Shown: piece by piece, positions 8,948-17,096 of the stretch | Numbering within the stretch: position 1 is the stretch's first letter | How the letters are laid out: each line of letters begins with the position of its first letter | NCBI GenBank assembly: GCA_023393115.1 | Contig: JAEWMS010000076.1 | Location: 119,979 to 183,978, forward strand | DNA from: Bacillota bacterium | GTDB taxonomy: Bacteria > Bacillota > Clostridia > Acetivibrionales > DSM-1351 | Length of the DNA: 64,000 nucleotides | Direction: 5' to 3' | Notes under the pieces: model-generated | Seen by the model: the letters and a program-made list of their open reading frames with translations, nothing else | Told to the model about the DNA's origin: nothing | Database searches by the model: none | Made by a program: the position numbers and the translations under genes

Positions 8948-9988
8948 ATGAAAAACAGAGCAGCATATATGACAGGAGTAAAGCAAATTGAAATCAGGGA
9001 TATTGAAATTCCAAAACTCAGAGATAAGGATGTACTTGTTAAGCTGGAATATGTAGGAATTTGCGGTTCGGATGTACACTATCTGGAACATGGCAAAATT
9101 GGTGATTTCATTGTTAATGGTGATTTTATACTCGGGCACGAATGCTCCGGTACCGTAGTTGAAATAGGAAGCGGTGTTCAAAATCTTAAAGTTGGTGACA
9201 AAGTAGCGCTCGAACCGGGAATTACATGCGGTCAGTGTGAATTTTGCAAAACCGGTCGATACAACTTATGTCCTGATGTAGAATTTCTTGCTACACCTCC
9301 ATACCATGGTTCATTAATGAACTATATTGCTTTCCCGGAAAACATGTGTTTTAAATTGCCTGAAAATATATCAACAAAAGAAGGCGCACTTGTTGAACCC
9401 TTAGCTGTTGGTTTGCATGCGGCAATGCAGGGTAATGTAAAATTAGGCGATTCAGTTGTTATTTTAGGAGCAGGCACTATAGGTCTTGTAACCCTCTTGG
9501 CATGTAAGGCATACGGAGCTACAGAGATCACTGTTGTGGACGTTATACCAAAAAGACTTGAATTTGCAAAAAAACTCGGAGCTACAGCTACTATCAACGC
9601 AGCTGAAGTAGATGTTTTTGCTGAAATCGACAGAATGACAGATAGAAAAGGTGTTGATATAGTAATTGAGACTGCAGGCTCTGCAAGAACAATTTCTCAG
9701 ACTCCTTATCTGATAAAGAATGGCGGTACTATTGTTCTGGTAGGCTTGGCCCCTCAGGATATAATCGAGTTCAATTTTGCAAAGATTATGGCAAAAGAAG
9801 CTCAGATCAAATCTGTATTCCGTTACAGAAACATATATCCTACAGCCATCAAGGCTATTGCCAAGGGAATAATTGATATAACAGGTATTGTTACACATGA
9901 ATTTGAGTTTGACGAAACAGCTAAAGCTTTTGATTATGTTATCAATAATAAGCAGGATGTAGTAAAAGCAGTAATAAAAATTCAGTAA
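8948..9988 (+). CDS. Zinc-dependent polyol dehydrogenase (sorbitol/xylitol/iditol type)
   Basis: 346 residues of the medium-chain dehydrogenase family. The catalytic zinc site is visible as CGSDVHY and GHECSG, and the structural zinc loop as CGQCEFCKTGRYNLC. The Rossmann motif GAGTIGLVTL (about residues 175-185) binds NAD(P). These enzymes oxidise sugar alcohols to ketoses. A Shine-Dalgarno GGAGGG precedes the ATG. The gene lies downstream of the sugar importer and ROK repressor, so it probably handles the imported substrate, for example xylitol, sorbitol or an alditol. Related L-threonine or butanediol dehydrogenases cannot be ruled out. Confidence 0.85.
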   Translation: MKNRAAYMTGVKQIEIRDIEIPKLRDKDVLVKLEYVGICGSDVHYLEHGKIGDFIVNGDFILGHECSGTVVEIGSGVQNLKVGDKVALEPGITCGQCEFCKTGRYNLCPDVEFLATPPYHGSLMNYIAFPENMCFKLPENISTKEGALVEPLAVGLHAAMQGNVKLGDSVVILGAGTIGLVTLLACKAYGATEITVVDVIPKRLEFAKKLGATATINAAEVDVFAEIDRMTDRKGVDIVIETAGSARTISQTPYLIKNGGTIVLVGLAPQDIIEFNFAKIMAKEAQIKSVFRYRNIYPTAIKAIAKGIIDITGIVTHEFEFDETAKAFDYVINNKQDVVKAVIKIQ

Positions 9989-10030
9989 TAAAAATTCGGT
10001 AATAATTAACTCCTTAAAATATATCCTCTT

Positions 10031-10063
10031 AAATAGCTGTCGCATTGCGGCAGCTATTTTTTT
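10031..10063 (+). terminator. Intrinsic terminator after the polyol dehydrogenase
   Basis: A 13-bp stem (AAATAGCTGTCGC with GCGGCAGCTATTT, one G-U pair) with a three-base loop is followed by a run of Ts. A strong terminator on the plus strand. Confidence 0.88.
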
Positions 10064-10085
10064 ACAATACAGAAATATAGCTGCA

Positions 10086-11054
10086 TCATAATTTACATCT
10101 GCTGCAGCTGCTGCAATCTCCACAGGACAACCCATATCGGGTTTCGCTTGAGATATTTAACACTGTAAATTTTGAAGTTAACAGATCAAAAACTTTGGTT
10201 CTTTCTTCTTCAAATCTCACACAGTCCCCTTCGAAGAAAATTCTCAACGGAATAAGAATAGACTTTCCTTCTTCGATGGGGTCTGGTTTCACAATTGGCT
10301 CAATTACGTCTATAATGCCATCCTTGTTTTTAACAGCAATTTTGCTTGAGGAGGTTACCAGAGAGTGAAGACTTCCATCTTTTTTGAAACATATAGAATT
10401 ATTTTCTCCTGAAATCCCCAGCGCATTCTCATCAAAAGCTGTTATCCAACCTATTGGAGTCGAAATCGGCATCTCGTACGCCGGTTCAAAAGATTTTAGG
10501 CTGCCATCCTCATATAGTGAAAAGCCGGTCCGTACCAGGAAGAGATCATTTTGTTTTTTCAAAATTACTGTTTCGCCAGGCCATAATGTAAGTGCCTTCA
10601 AATTACCGTTTTCATAAAAGCATAAACTGATAATTCTTGCGTTGAAGCTGCCGAAAGGTAAGGAGAAACTAAACTTCCTACACAGCTTTTCCTCGTCAGC
10701 TTCAGTCCAGTAACCGCTTATTTTGCCGTTAAGAGGAAAAAGTCTCTTAAGAGAGCCGCTTTCGTAGAAGGTTATCAATTCAGCAGGGAAGGCTCCAAGG
10801 GGTGTCATAATATAAGCCTGCTGTTCAAGTGAAAGGCTTTTCACGGCTCCACTGCGGTAAAAAGATATTGAAGGCTTGTACTTTCTTCTTATTTCCTCAG
10901 GACCGTACCTGGGGATGAAGTTGCCGTATCTGGTCGGAATTAAATTTTCTTCATTGAGTATGCAATCTCTGACGGCACCGTTTTCATAACAATAAAAGCT
11001 GGCTATGCCTTTTAGCCTTAAATTTTCGGCAAATACATTAATATGTTTTGACAT
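10086..11054 (-). CDS. MORN-like repeat protein with cysteine-rich tail, linked to anfO
   Basis: 322 residues, no signal peptide. Six short repeats of the form (F/Y)YxxGxLKxL are visible, for example FYRSGAVKSL, FYESGSLKRL, FYENGNLKAL and LYEDGSLKSF, resembling the MORN/YwqK-like beta-hairpin repeat. The C-terminus ends in CGDCSSCSRCKL, four cysteines spaced like a small metal site. It is translated from an ATG with AAGGAGGG, which overlaps the end of anfO, so the two genes form one operon. I do not know its function. Its position beside AnfO and divergent from the nif operon suggests a role in nitrogenase assembly, metal handling or regulation. Confidence 0.75.
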   Translation of the reverse strand: MSKHINVFAENLRLKGIASFYCYENGAVRDCILNEENLIPTRYGNFIPRYGPEEIRRKYKPSISFYRSGAVKSLSLEQQAYIMTPLGAFPAELITFYESGSLKRLFPLNGKISGYWTEADEEKLCRKFSFSLPFGSFNARIISLCFYENGNLKALTLWPGETVILKKQNDLFLVRTGFSLYEDGSLKSFEPAYEMPISTPIGWITAFDENALGISGENNSICFKKDGSLHSLVTSSSKIAVKNKDGIIDVIEPIVKPDPIEEGKSILIPLRIFFEGDCVRFEEERTKVFDLLTSKFTVLNISSETRYGLSCGDCSSCSRCKL

Positions 11055-11065
11055 GCTAACCCTCC

Positions 11066-11692
11066 TTAACAGACTTTCTTAATAATAGATACCTTTAACT
11101 GATTTCTTTCGAGTTCCTCAACGCTGTAGGTCAGCCTTTTCTGCGGAAGTATTACATCAAACCATGGCGGTATATGGCTGCATACTAAATCAAGCCTGTA
11201 AAAACAGTATGTTTCAATAAAAGACTGAAGCGCTTTTTTGGAAGATATCTCTGGATGTTTTTCCTGGAGCATTATCAGATTAAGATAGAATACTCCAGAC
11301 TCTGAAGTTTCCACGGGCGCTGTCGGAACTTCAGAGGATAAGGAGGTATTATGGGCAGCTTCTGTCTCCAACTCGGTATTGATCTCTTCCAGAAGGCCGT
11401 CGGATACCGATTGTGCTTCATATATCTCAAAGCCCATTCTATCTAATATATTATAGGGAAGACCTGTTATGGTTTTTCCAATAATTACTTTACAATCCTC
11501 CAATTGAAGTATGATATCTTTTATATTATTTCTTATATCAGATATATTGGAGGTTAAATCCACAGAATACCTGATCTCATTCTCTATCTTCCACACGTTG
11601 TTCTCCTTGCTGAAAACCAGTAAGGTCACACCTTCTTCGAAGGCTGTCAGTTCACCTTCGTCATTTAGAATTACTGAAATCTTGTATGACAT
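11066..11692 (-). CDS. anfO: AnfO-family nitrogenase accessory protein
   Basis: 208 residues from the ATG at 11690-11692, which follows AAAGGAGT; an upstream in-frame ATG lacks a good ribosome site. The N-terminus (KISVILNDEGELTAFEEG) and the segment LEDCKVIIGKTITGLPYNILDRMGFEIYE match what I remember of AnfO, including the conserved GxPYxxLxxxGF. The C-terminal half carries the family-like HIPPWFDVILPQ. AnfO was first described with the Fe-only nitrogenase; its exact role is unsettled. Here it sits next to a Mo-type nif operon, transcribed away from it. Confidence 0.82.
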   Translation of the reverse strand: MSYKISVILNDEGELTAFEEGVTLLVFSKENNVWKIENEIRYSVDLTSNISDIRNNIKDIILQLEDCKVIIGKTITGLPYNILDRMGFEIYEAQSVSDGLLEEINTELETEAAHNTSLSSEVPTAPVETSESGVFYLNLIMLQEKHPEISSKKALQSFIETYCFYRLDLVCSHIPPWFDVILPQKRLTYSVEELERNQLKVSIIKKVC

Positions 11693-11752
11693 TGTACCAC
11701 TCCTTTCAAAGACATTTATAAACAAAATCGAATTTAACCAAAAGAATAAAAA

Positions 11753-11794
11753 ATAAATAAAAAAAAGCGGACTGAGTCTGAACTCAATGCGCTT
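11753..11794 (-). terminator. Intrinsic terminator upstream of anfO (possible attenuator)
   Basis: Read on the minus strand, AAGCG..TGAGT and ACTCA..CGCTT pair around a TCAG loop, followed by a long T-rich run. It points toward anfO but lies about 60 nt before its start codon. A terminator there must either end an upstream minus-strand transcript or act as an attenuator in the anfO leader. Confidence 0.7.
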
Positions 11795-12025
11795 CTTTGC
11801 ACTGTTAATTTATTCAATTTATTTTATTATTTATTATTATATTATATGAAGTATGCTCTCACTAATCAACAAATATCTCTAAAAAGCACAGGTGACAGGA
11901 AGTATTTGTAATAAATGCACAAAAACAACCATATGAAATATGTCGATTATGTACATCTACGTGCATTGAGTATGGAAAGAAATACATTTATACTCTTAGT
12001 AAGCTGATTAATACAAACGACGACG
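11795..12025. other. Intergenic region between divergent anfO and nifH operons
   Basis: No gene is visible. The stretch has several inverted pairs that could fold: ATGCAC (about 11924) with GTGCAT, enclosing CATATG/TATG, and GAGTAT with ATACTC just before the first terminator. I see no sigma-54 element (TGGC-N8-TGC) and no convincing sigma-A promoter. The nifH transcript must start in or near this region if the downstream terminators are part of its leader. Confidence 0.4.
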
Positions 12026-12063
12026 AAGTCTCAAAACTCTTTCCAGAGTTCGGAGACTTTTTT
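12026..12063 (+). terminator. First intrinsic terminator in the nifH leader
   Basis: AAGTCTC pairs with GAGACTT, and an inner AACTCT/AGAGTT stem closes a TTCC loop. Six Ts follow. It is a strong plus-strand terminator about 185 nt before nifH. The heptamer GACGAAG overlaps its 5' edge (12022-12028) and recurs before the second terminator. Confidence 0.85.
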
Positions 12064-12097
12064 GTTTATTAACAGTAAATAAGTAAATATCAAGACG

Positions 12098-12147
12098 AAG
12101 AGGTCTTTGGCATAAAACCTTATGTTTTCTGCCAGGGACCTTTTAAT
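12098..12147 (+). terminator. Second intrinsic terminator in the nifH leader
   Basis: Three paired blocks, AGGTC/GACCT, TGGCA/TGCCA and AAAAC/GTTTT, are separated by small internal loops and capped by CTTAT. TTTTAATTT follows. The same GACGAAG heptamer precedes it (12094-12100). It is about 100 nt upstream of nifH. Confidence 0.75.
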
Positions 12148-12217
12148 TTATTTACTTTATCAGATTACATTTATTTTTAGGTCATTAATTTGGTATTAAA
12201 TTGAATTACATTTTAAC

Positions 12218-13069
<852 letters not shown>

Positions 13070-13169
13070 CATTCAGAGCAAACATTAGTGCATACATCGT
13101 TGTCTTTGCATTATAAAAAAGCCGCAAAAGGTTTTTCAAAGAAAAAATTAAGAAAAGGTGGTTGAGATT

Positions 13170-13496
13170 ATGTTATTGATCAGAGCAATAATTAGACCTG
13201 AAAAAACAGGTATTGTATTGTCGGAATTACTTGCAGCAGGCTTTCCTGCTGTAACTAAAATGGATGTTTTCGGAAGAGGAAAACAAAAGGGAATAGTTAT
13301 CGGCGATGTACAGTATGATGAAATTCCGAAGGAAATGCTTTTAATCGTTGTAAATGATGAAGACAAGGATGATGTTGTAAAAGTAATAATGAGAAACGCA
13401 CGTACAGGTGAAAAAGGTAACTTTGGTGACGGAAGAATATTTATAAGCCAGGTGCTTGATGCCTATACCATCAGTACTGCAAAACAGGGACTCTAA
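13170..13496 (+). CDS. nifI1: PII-like nitrogenase regulator NifI1
   Basis: 108 residues from the ATG at 13170; the Shine-Dalgarno is AAAGGTGG, and a GTG at 13158 lies inside it. The sequence MLLIRAIIRPEKTGIVLSELLAAGF and the C-terminal GEKGNFGDGRIFISQV are the PII fold signatures of the NifI1 branch. With NifI2 it binds the MoFe protein and shuts off nitrogenase when nitrogen is plentiful, with 2-oxoglutarate and ATP relieving the block, as shown in methanogens. Position between nifH and nifD is diagnostic. Confidence 0.93.
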   Translation: MLLIRAIIRPEKTGIVLSELLAAGFPAVTKMDVFGRGKQKGIVIGDVQYDEIPKEMLLIVVNDEDKDDVVKVIMRNARTGEKGNFGDGRIFISQVLDAYTISTAKQGL

Positions 13497-13510
13497 ATAA
13501 GGAGGTTATT

Positions 13511-13885
13511 ATGAAAGAAATTATGGCATTTATCCGTACCAATAAGGTCAACAGAACCAAGGAGGCCCTCGCAAATGCCGGCTTTCCGGCATTCTCCTGC
13601 AGGCCGTGTCTTGGAAGAGGAAAAAAGAGCCTTGATGCCTCAATATTAAATTATATCATGGAGACAGGAGATCTTCCTGTAACTCAGGCAGGCGAGGCGT
13701 TTACAGAAACGGCAAGACTGATTCCGAAAAGATTTTTTACTATTGTAATTGAAGACGATCAGGTAGATTTGGCGGTTAAGACTATTATAAAGGTTAACCA
13801 GACAGGTAATCCAGGGGACGGAAAAATATTTATCCTTCCAATAGAAGAAACCTATAAGGTTAGAACCGGTGAAACCGTACTATAA
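13511..13885 (+). CDS. nifI2: PII-like nitrogenase regulator NifI2
   Basis: 124 residues, longer than NifI1, starting MKEIMAFIRTNKVNRTKEAL. The T-loop region is extended (FSCRPCLGRGKKSLDASILNYIM), as in other NifI2 proteins, and the C-terminus has GNPGDGKIFILPIEE. It forms a complex with NifI1 that controls NifDK activity directly. The Shine-Dalgarno is AAGGAGG, 14 nt after the nifI1 stop. Two extra cysteines lie near the T-loop (CRPC). Confidence 0.93.
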   Translation: MKEIMAFIRTNKVNRTKEALANAGFPAFSCRPCLGRGKKSLDASILNYIMETGDLPVTQAGEAFTETARLIPKRFFTIVIEDDQVDLAVKTIIKVNQTGNPGDGKIFILPIEETYKVRTGETVL

Positions 13886-13904
13886 ATAACGGGTGGTGAG
13901 TCAA

Positions 13905-15497
13905 ATGAATGTTAGAAATATTGTATTAGATAAATACAGTGCAAAAGTGTACAAAAATAGAAAAGAACACATCATGGAAGTTACTGAGGAGACAAAAAAA
14001 CAGCCCATTGCTGCCAATACCCGTACTGTTCCGGGGATTATAACAAACAGAGGTTGTTGCTACGCAGGCTGTAAGGGTGTTGTTCTCGGACCTTTAAAGG
14101 ATGTACTGGTATTAACCCATGGACCCATAGGCTGTGGTTTCTATTCCTGGGGTACCAGAAGAAACAAGGCAAAGACCGAAGACGGCAGAAACTTTATTGA
14201 GTATTGTTTCTCAACAGATCTTCAGGAGCCCGATATAGTTTTCGGCGGTGAAAAAAAGCTCAAACAGGCAATAAAGGAAGCAGTTGAAATATTTAACCCT
14301 AAATGTATTATGATATGCTCAACCTGTCCGGTTGGTCTTATCGGCGATGATATTCATGCAGTAGCCGCAGAGGCTGAAAAAGAATACGGAATAAGCTGTA
14401 TGGCTTTCAGCTGTGAAGGTTATAAGGGCGTCAGCCAGAGCGGAGGTCACCATATTGCTAATAACACTGTTATGAGAAGAATTATTGGCACAGGTGATGC
14501 ACCTCCAACGAAGAAGTTTACCGTTAATATTCTCGGTGAATATAACATAGGCGGAGACGGCTGGGAAACAGAAAGAATACTGAAAAGAATAGGGTACGAA
14601 GTAGTAGCTGTATTCACGGGTGACGGAAGCTATGAAGCCTTGAAGAAATCCCACACCGCTGACCTGAATCTTGTTCAGTGTCACCGTTCAATAAACTATA
14701 TTGCCGAAATGATGAAGACAAAATACGGTGTGGACTGGATTAAGGTTAATTTTATTGGCTTGGAGGCAACTATTCAGTCGCTGAGAGAAATGGCTCTGTA
14801 TTTTGGAGATCCTGATTTATCCGCAAGAACAGAAGAGGTCATAGCCGACGAAATGGCAAGTATTGCTGAAGCAAAGGCTTATTACCACTCCAAGTTAAAA
14901 GGAAAAACAGCTGCATTATTTGTGGGTGGTTCAAGATCACATCATTATCAGAAGCTGTTAGCCGACTTTGGTGTTAAGACAGTACTGGCAGGGTACGAAT
15001 TTGCTCACAGGGATGACTATGAGGGCAGAGATGTAATCCCAACTATTAAGGAAGATGCCGACAGCAAAAACATAGAACATATTGAAGTTGAAAAGGATCC
15101 TGATAAATATAAGGTCTTTCTCACTGAGGAACAGTATGAGAAGCTTAAGTCTAAAATCCAGCTTGAAAATTACTATGGAATGATCCCTGAAATGGACAAC
15201 GGAAGCATTGTTGTCGATGATTTGAATCAATTTGAAACTGATGAATTTATTAAGCTGCTAAAACCGGACATTTTCTTCTCAGGAGTAAAAGATAAATATC
15301 AGATCCAAAAAGCGGGAGTTGTATCAAGACAGTTACATTCCTATGATTACAGTGGACCTTACGCCGGTTTCACAGGAGCAATCAACTTTGCCCGTGATGT
15401 GACAATGGGACTGTATACTCCGGCCTGGGGACTGGTTACTGCACCATGGAAAAACAAATCAGTACTTAAAGCTAGATTAGTGGGAGGTGAAGCATAA
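13905..15497 (+). CDS. nifD: Mo-nitrogenase MoFe protein alpha chain NifD
   Basis: 530 residues from the ATG at 13905, after GGGTGGTGAG; a GTG at 13893 is inside the ribosome site. P-cluster ligands correspond to Cys51 (RGCCYAGCKG), Cys77 (GPIGCGF) and Cys141 (STCPVGLIGDD). FeMo-cofactor ligands are Cys259 (QCHRSINYI) and His478 (LHSYDYSGPY). Gln178 and His182 (GVSQSGGHH) occupy the positions of Azotobacter Gln191 and His195. A roughly 50-residue insertion around 395-450 matches the clostridial NifD type. These residues support a Mo enzyme, not V or Fe-only; no delta-subunit gene is present. Confidence 0.97.
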   Translation: MNVRNIVLDKYSAKVYKNRKEHIMEVTEETKKQPIAANTRTVPGIITNRGCCYAGCKGVVLGPLKDVLVLTHGPIGCGFYSWGTRRNKAKTEDGRNFIEYCFSTDLQEPDIVFGGEKKLKQAIKEAVEIFNPKCIMICSTCPVGLIGDDIHAVAAEAEKEYGISCMAFSCEGYKGVSQSGGHHIANNTVMRRIIGTGDAPPTKKFTVNILGEYNIGGDGWETERILKRIGYEVVAVFTGDGSYEALKKSHTADLNLVQCHRSINYIAEMMKTKYGVDWIKVNFIGLEATIQSLREMALYFGDPDLSARTEEVIADEMASIAEAKAYYHSKLKGKTAALFVGGSRSHHYQKLLADFGVKTVLAGYEFAHRDDYEGRDVIPTIKEDADSKNIEHIEVEKDPDKYKVFLTEEQYEKLKSKIQLENYYGMIPEMDNGSIVVDDLNQFETDEFIKLLKPDIFFSGVKDKYQIQKAGVVSRQLHSYDYSGPYAGFTGAINFARDVTMGLYTPAWGLVTAPWKNKSVLKARLVGGEA

Positions 15498-16861
15498 TGC
15501 TTAAAATGACACCGAAAGAAGTATCAGAACGTAGTGCGCTCAGGGTTAATCCCTGTAAAACCTGTCAGCCTGTAGGTGCTATGTATGCAGCTCTTGGAGT
15601 CCACAACTGCATGCCTCACAGCCATGGTTCCCAGGGATGTGTCTCATATCACAGAACCTTTTTAAGCAGACATTTTAAGGAGCCAGCAATAGCTTCAACC
15701 AGCTCCTTTACCGAGGGTGCTTCTGTATTCGGCGGAGGCAGCAACCTTAAGACAGGTGTTAAAAACGTTTTTGAAATATATAATCCTGATATTATTGCCG
15801 TTCACACAACTTGTTTAAGTGAGACTATCGGGGATGACCTGAATGCCTTCATACAGGATATAGACATACCCGAAGGAAAACTTGTAGTACATTCAAACAC
15901 ACCAAGTTATGTTGGTTCACATATTAATGGGTTTTACAACATGATGTCTGGATTTATCACTTATTTATCAGAGCACTCCGGAAAGTCCAACGGTAAAACT
16001 GTTATTTTCCCGGGTTTCGTCAATCCAGGTGATATAAGGGAACTGAAAAAAATTGCCAAGCTTATGCAAGTACCCTTTACCATGTTCCCAGATCAAAGTG
16101 GTGTAATGGATGCACCGATGACCGGAGATTACTCCATGTATCCAAAGGGAGGCACTACAATTCCTGAAATAGTGGGACTTGGAGACAGTAAAAAGGTTCT
16201 GGCCTTGGGAGAACTGACTTGTGAGGAGCCGGCAAGTATATTGGAGAGAAAGTGCAAGGTGCCATACAGCTTACTTCCTCTTCCAATCGGGATTGAAGCT
16301 ACAGACAAATTCGTTATGGAACTGGCTGAAATATCAAATACAGAGGTTCCCTACGAACTTGAAGAGGAACGCGGACAGCTGATAGATCTAATGCTGGATG
16401 CACACTTCTACTTCTATAACAAAACCGTAGCAATATTCGGGGATCCTGATACCGTTTTAGGTCTTACAAGAATGGTGCTTGAGTTAGGTATGATTCCAAA
16501 GTATGTATTGACAGGAACTCCGGGTGAAAACTTTGTGAAGATGGCAGAGGCACTGTTTGCCCAATATGGTGTAGAAGGCTGTACGGCAAAGGCATCGGGT
16601 GATTTGTTTGAACTTCATCAGTGGATAAAGAATGAAAAGGTTGATTTGCTGTTGGGTTCCTCATACGGAAAACAAATTGCCAAAGCTGAGGATATTCCAT
16701 TTGTCAGGGCCGGATTCCCAATTCTCGACAGATATGCTCATTCAAATTCGCCTATAGTCGGTTATAAAGGTGCAATGAGGCTGGTAGAGCTGATTGCAAA
16801 TGCGCTGATGGAAAGACAGGACAGAGAAGCGGCTGATGAAGAATTCGAGATTGTTATGTAA
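15497..16861 (+). CDS. nifK: Mo-nitrogenase MoFe protein beta chain NifK
   Basis: 454 residues, short like the C. pasteurianum beta chain because the ~50-residue N-terminal extension of proteobacterial NifK is missing. P-cluster ligands are seen in CKTCQPVGA, GSQGCVSYHR and HTTCLSETIGDD. Its start ATG overlaps the nifD stop by one base (TAATG), so the two chains are translationally coupled for 1:1 assembly. Downstream lies a 235-nt gap with the structured element described separately. Confidence 0.97.
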   Translation: MLKMTPKEVSERSALRVNPCKTCQPVGAMYAALGVHNCMPHSHGSQGCVSYHRTFLSRHFKEPAIASTSSFTEGASVFGGGSNLKTGVKNVFEIYNPDIIAVHTTCLSETIGDDLNAFIQDIDIPEGKLVVHSNTPSYVGSHINGFYNMMSGFITYLSEHSGKSNGKTVIFPGFVNPGDIRELKKIAKLMQVPFTMFPDQSGVMDAPMTGDYSMYPKGGTTIPEIVGLGDSKKVLALGELTCEEPASILERKCKVPYSLLPLPIGIEATDKFVMELAEISNTEVPYELEEERGQLIDLMLDAHFYFYNKTVAIFGDPDTVLGLTRMVLELGMIPKYVLTGTPGENFVKMAEALFAQYGVEGCTAKASGDLFELHQWIKNEKVDLLLGSSYGKQIAKAEDIPFVRAGFPILDRYAHSNSPIVGYKGAMRLVELIANALMERQDREAADEEFEIVM

Positions 16862-16969
16862 TTAATCAACTTTCTTAATATGAACTTGTTTATAGTACTT
16901 CCGTACAACATTTAAATCAATGGTTGTACCAAATATAATTGCTTGTATTAGTAAGGTTCAGAATTGACC

Positions 16970-17047
16970 ATATTGGCTGTTGCTCACAACGCCGTCCGTG
17001 GCTAAAGGTTTCGATAAACCTGTATCAAACAGGTTTTCAGCCAATAT
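16970..17047 (-). repeat. Structured intergenic element, copy 1 (nifK-nifE gap)
   Basis: Outer stem of 10 perfect base pairs (16970-16979 with 17038-17047), a hairpin AAACCTGT-ATCAA-ACAGGTTT (17016-17036) and a small hairpin GCC-GTCCGT-GGC (16991-17002). Read on the minus strand, it aligns almost without gaps to a second copy at 39997-40078. The two share the unpaired motifs CGAAAC and GTTGTGAGC and the loop pattern AYGGAY. The stem sequences differ by compensatory changes. It is either a structured RNA or a REP-like palindromic repeat. Strand given is that of the shared motifs; the nif transcript would carry the complement. Confidence 0.7.
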
Positions 17048-17096
17048 ACCAATTCTTTACCAACTAATCCATGCAACCATAAAAGGAGGGGTCAGT

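Noticed and set aside
12100..12125. Possible sigma-54 promoter (TTGGCAT...) before nifH
   Set aside because: TGGCA is part of the second terminator stem and there is no TTGC/GC element at the right distance.
13893..15497. V- or Fe-only nitrogenase
   Set aside because: The catalytic component has Mo-type residues, a clostridial NifD insertion and no delta-subunit gene between the D and K genes.
16980..17096. N-terminal extension of NifE from a TTG at 16980
   Set aside because: It lies in the structured repeat, lacks a ribosome site and does not look like NifE; ATG at 17097 has AAAGGAGGGG.
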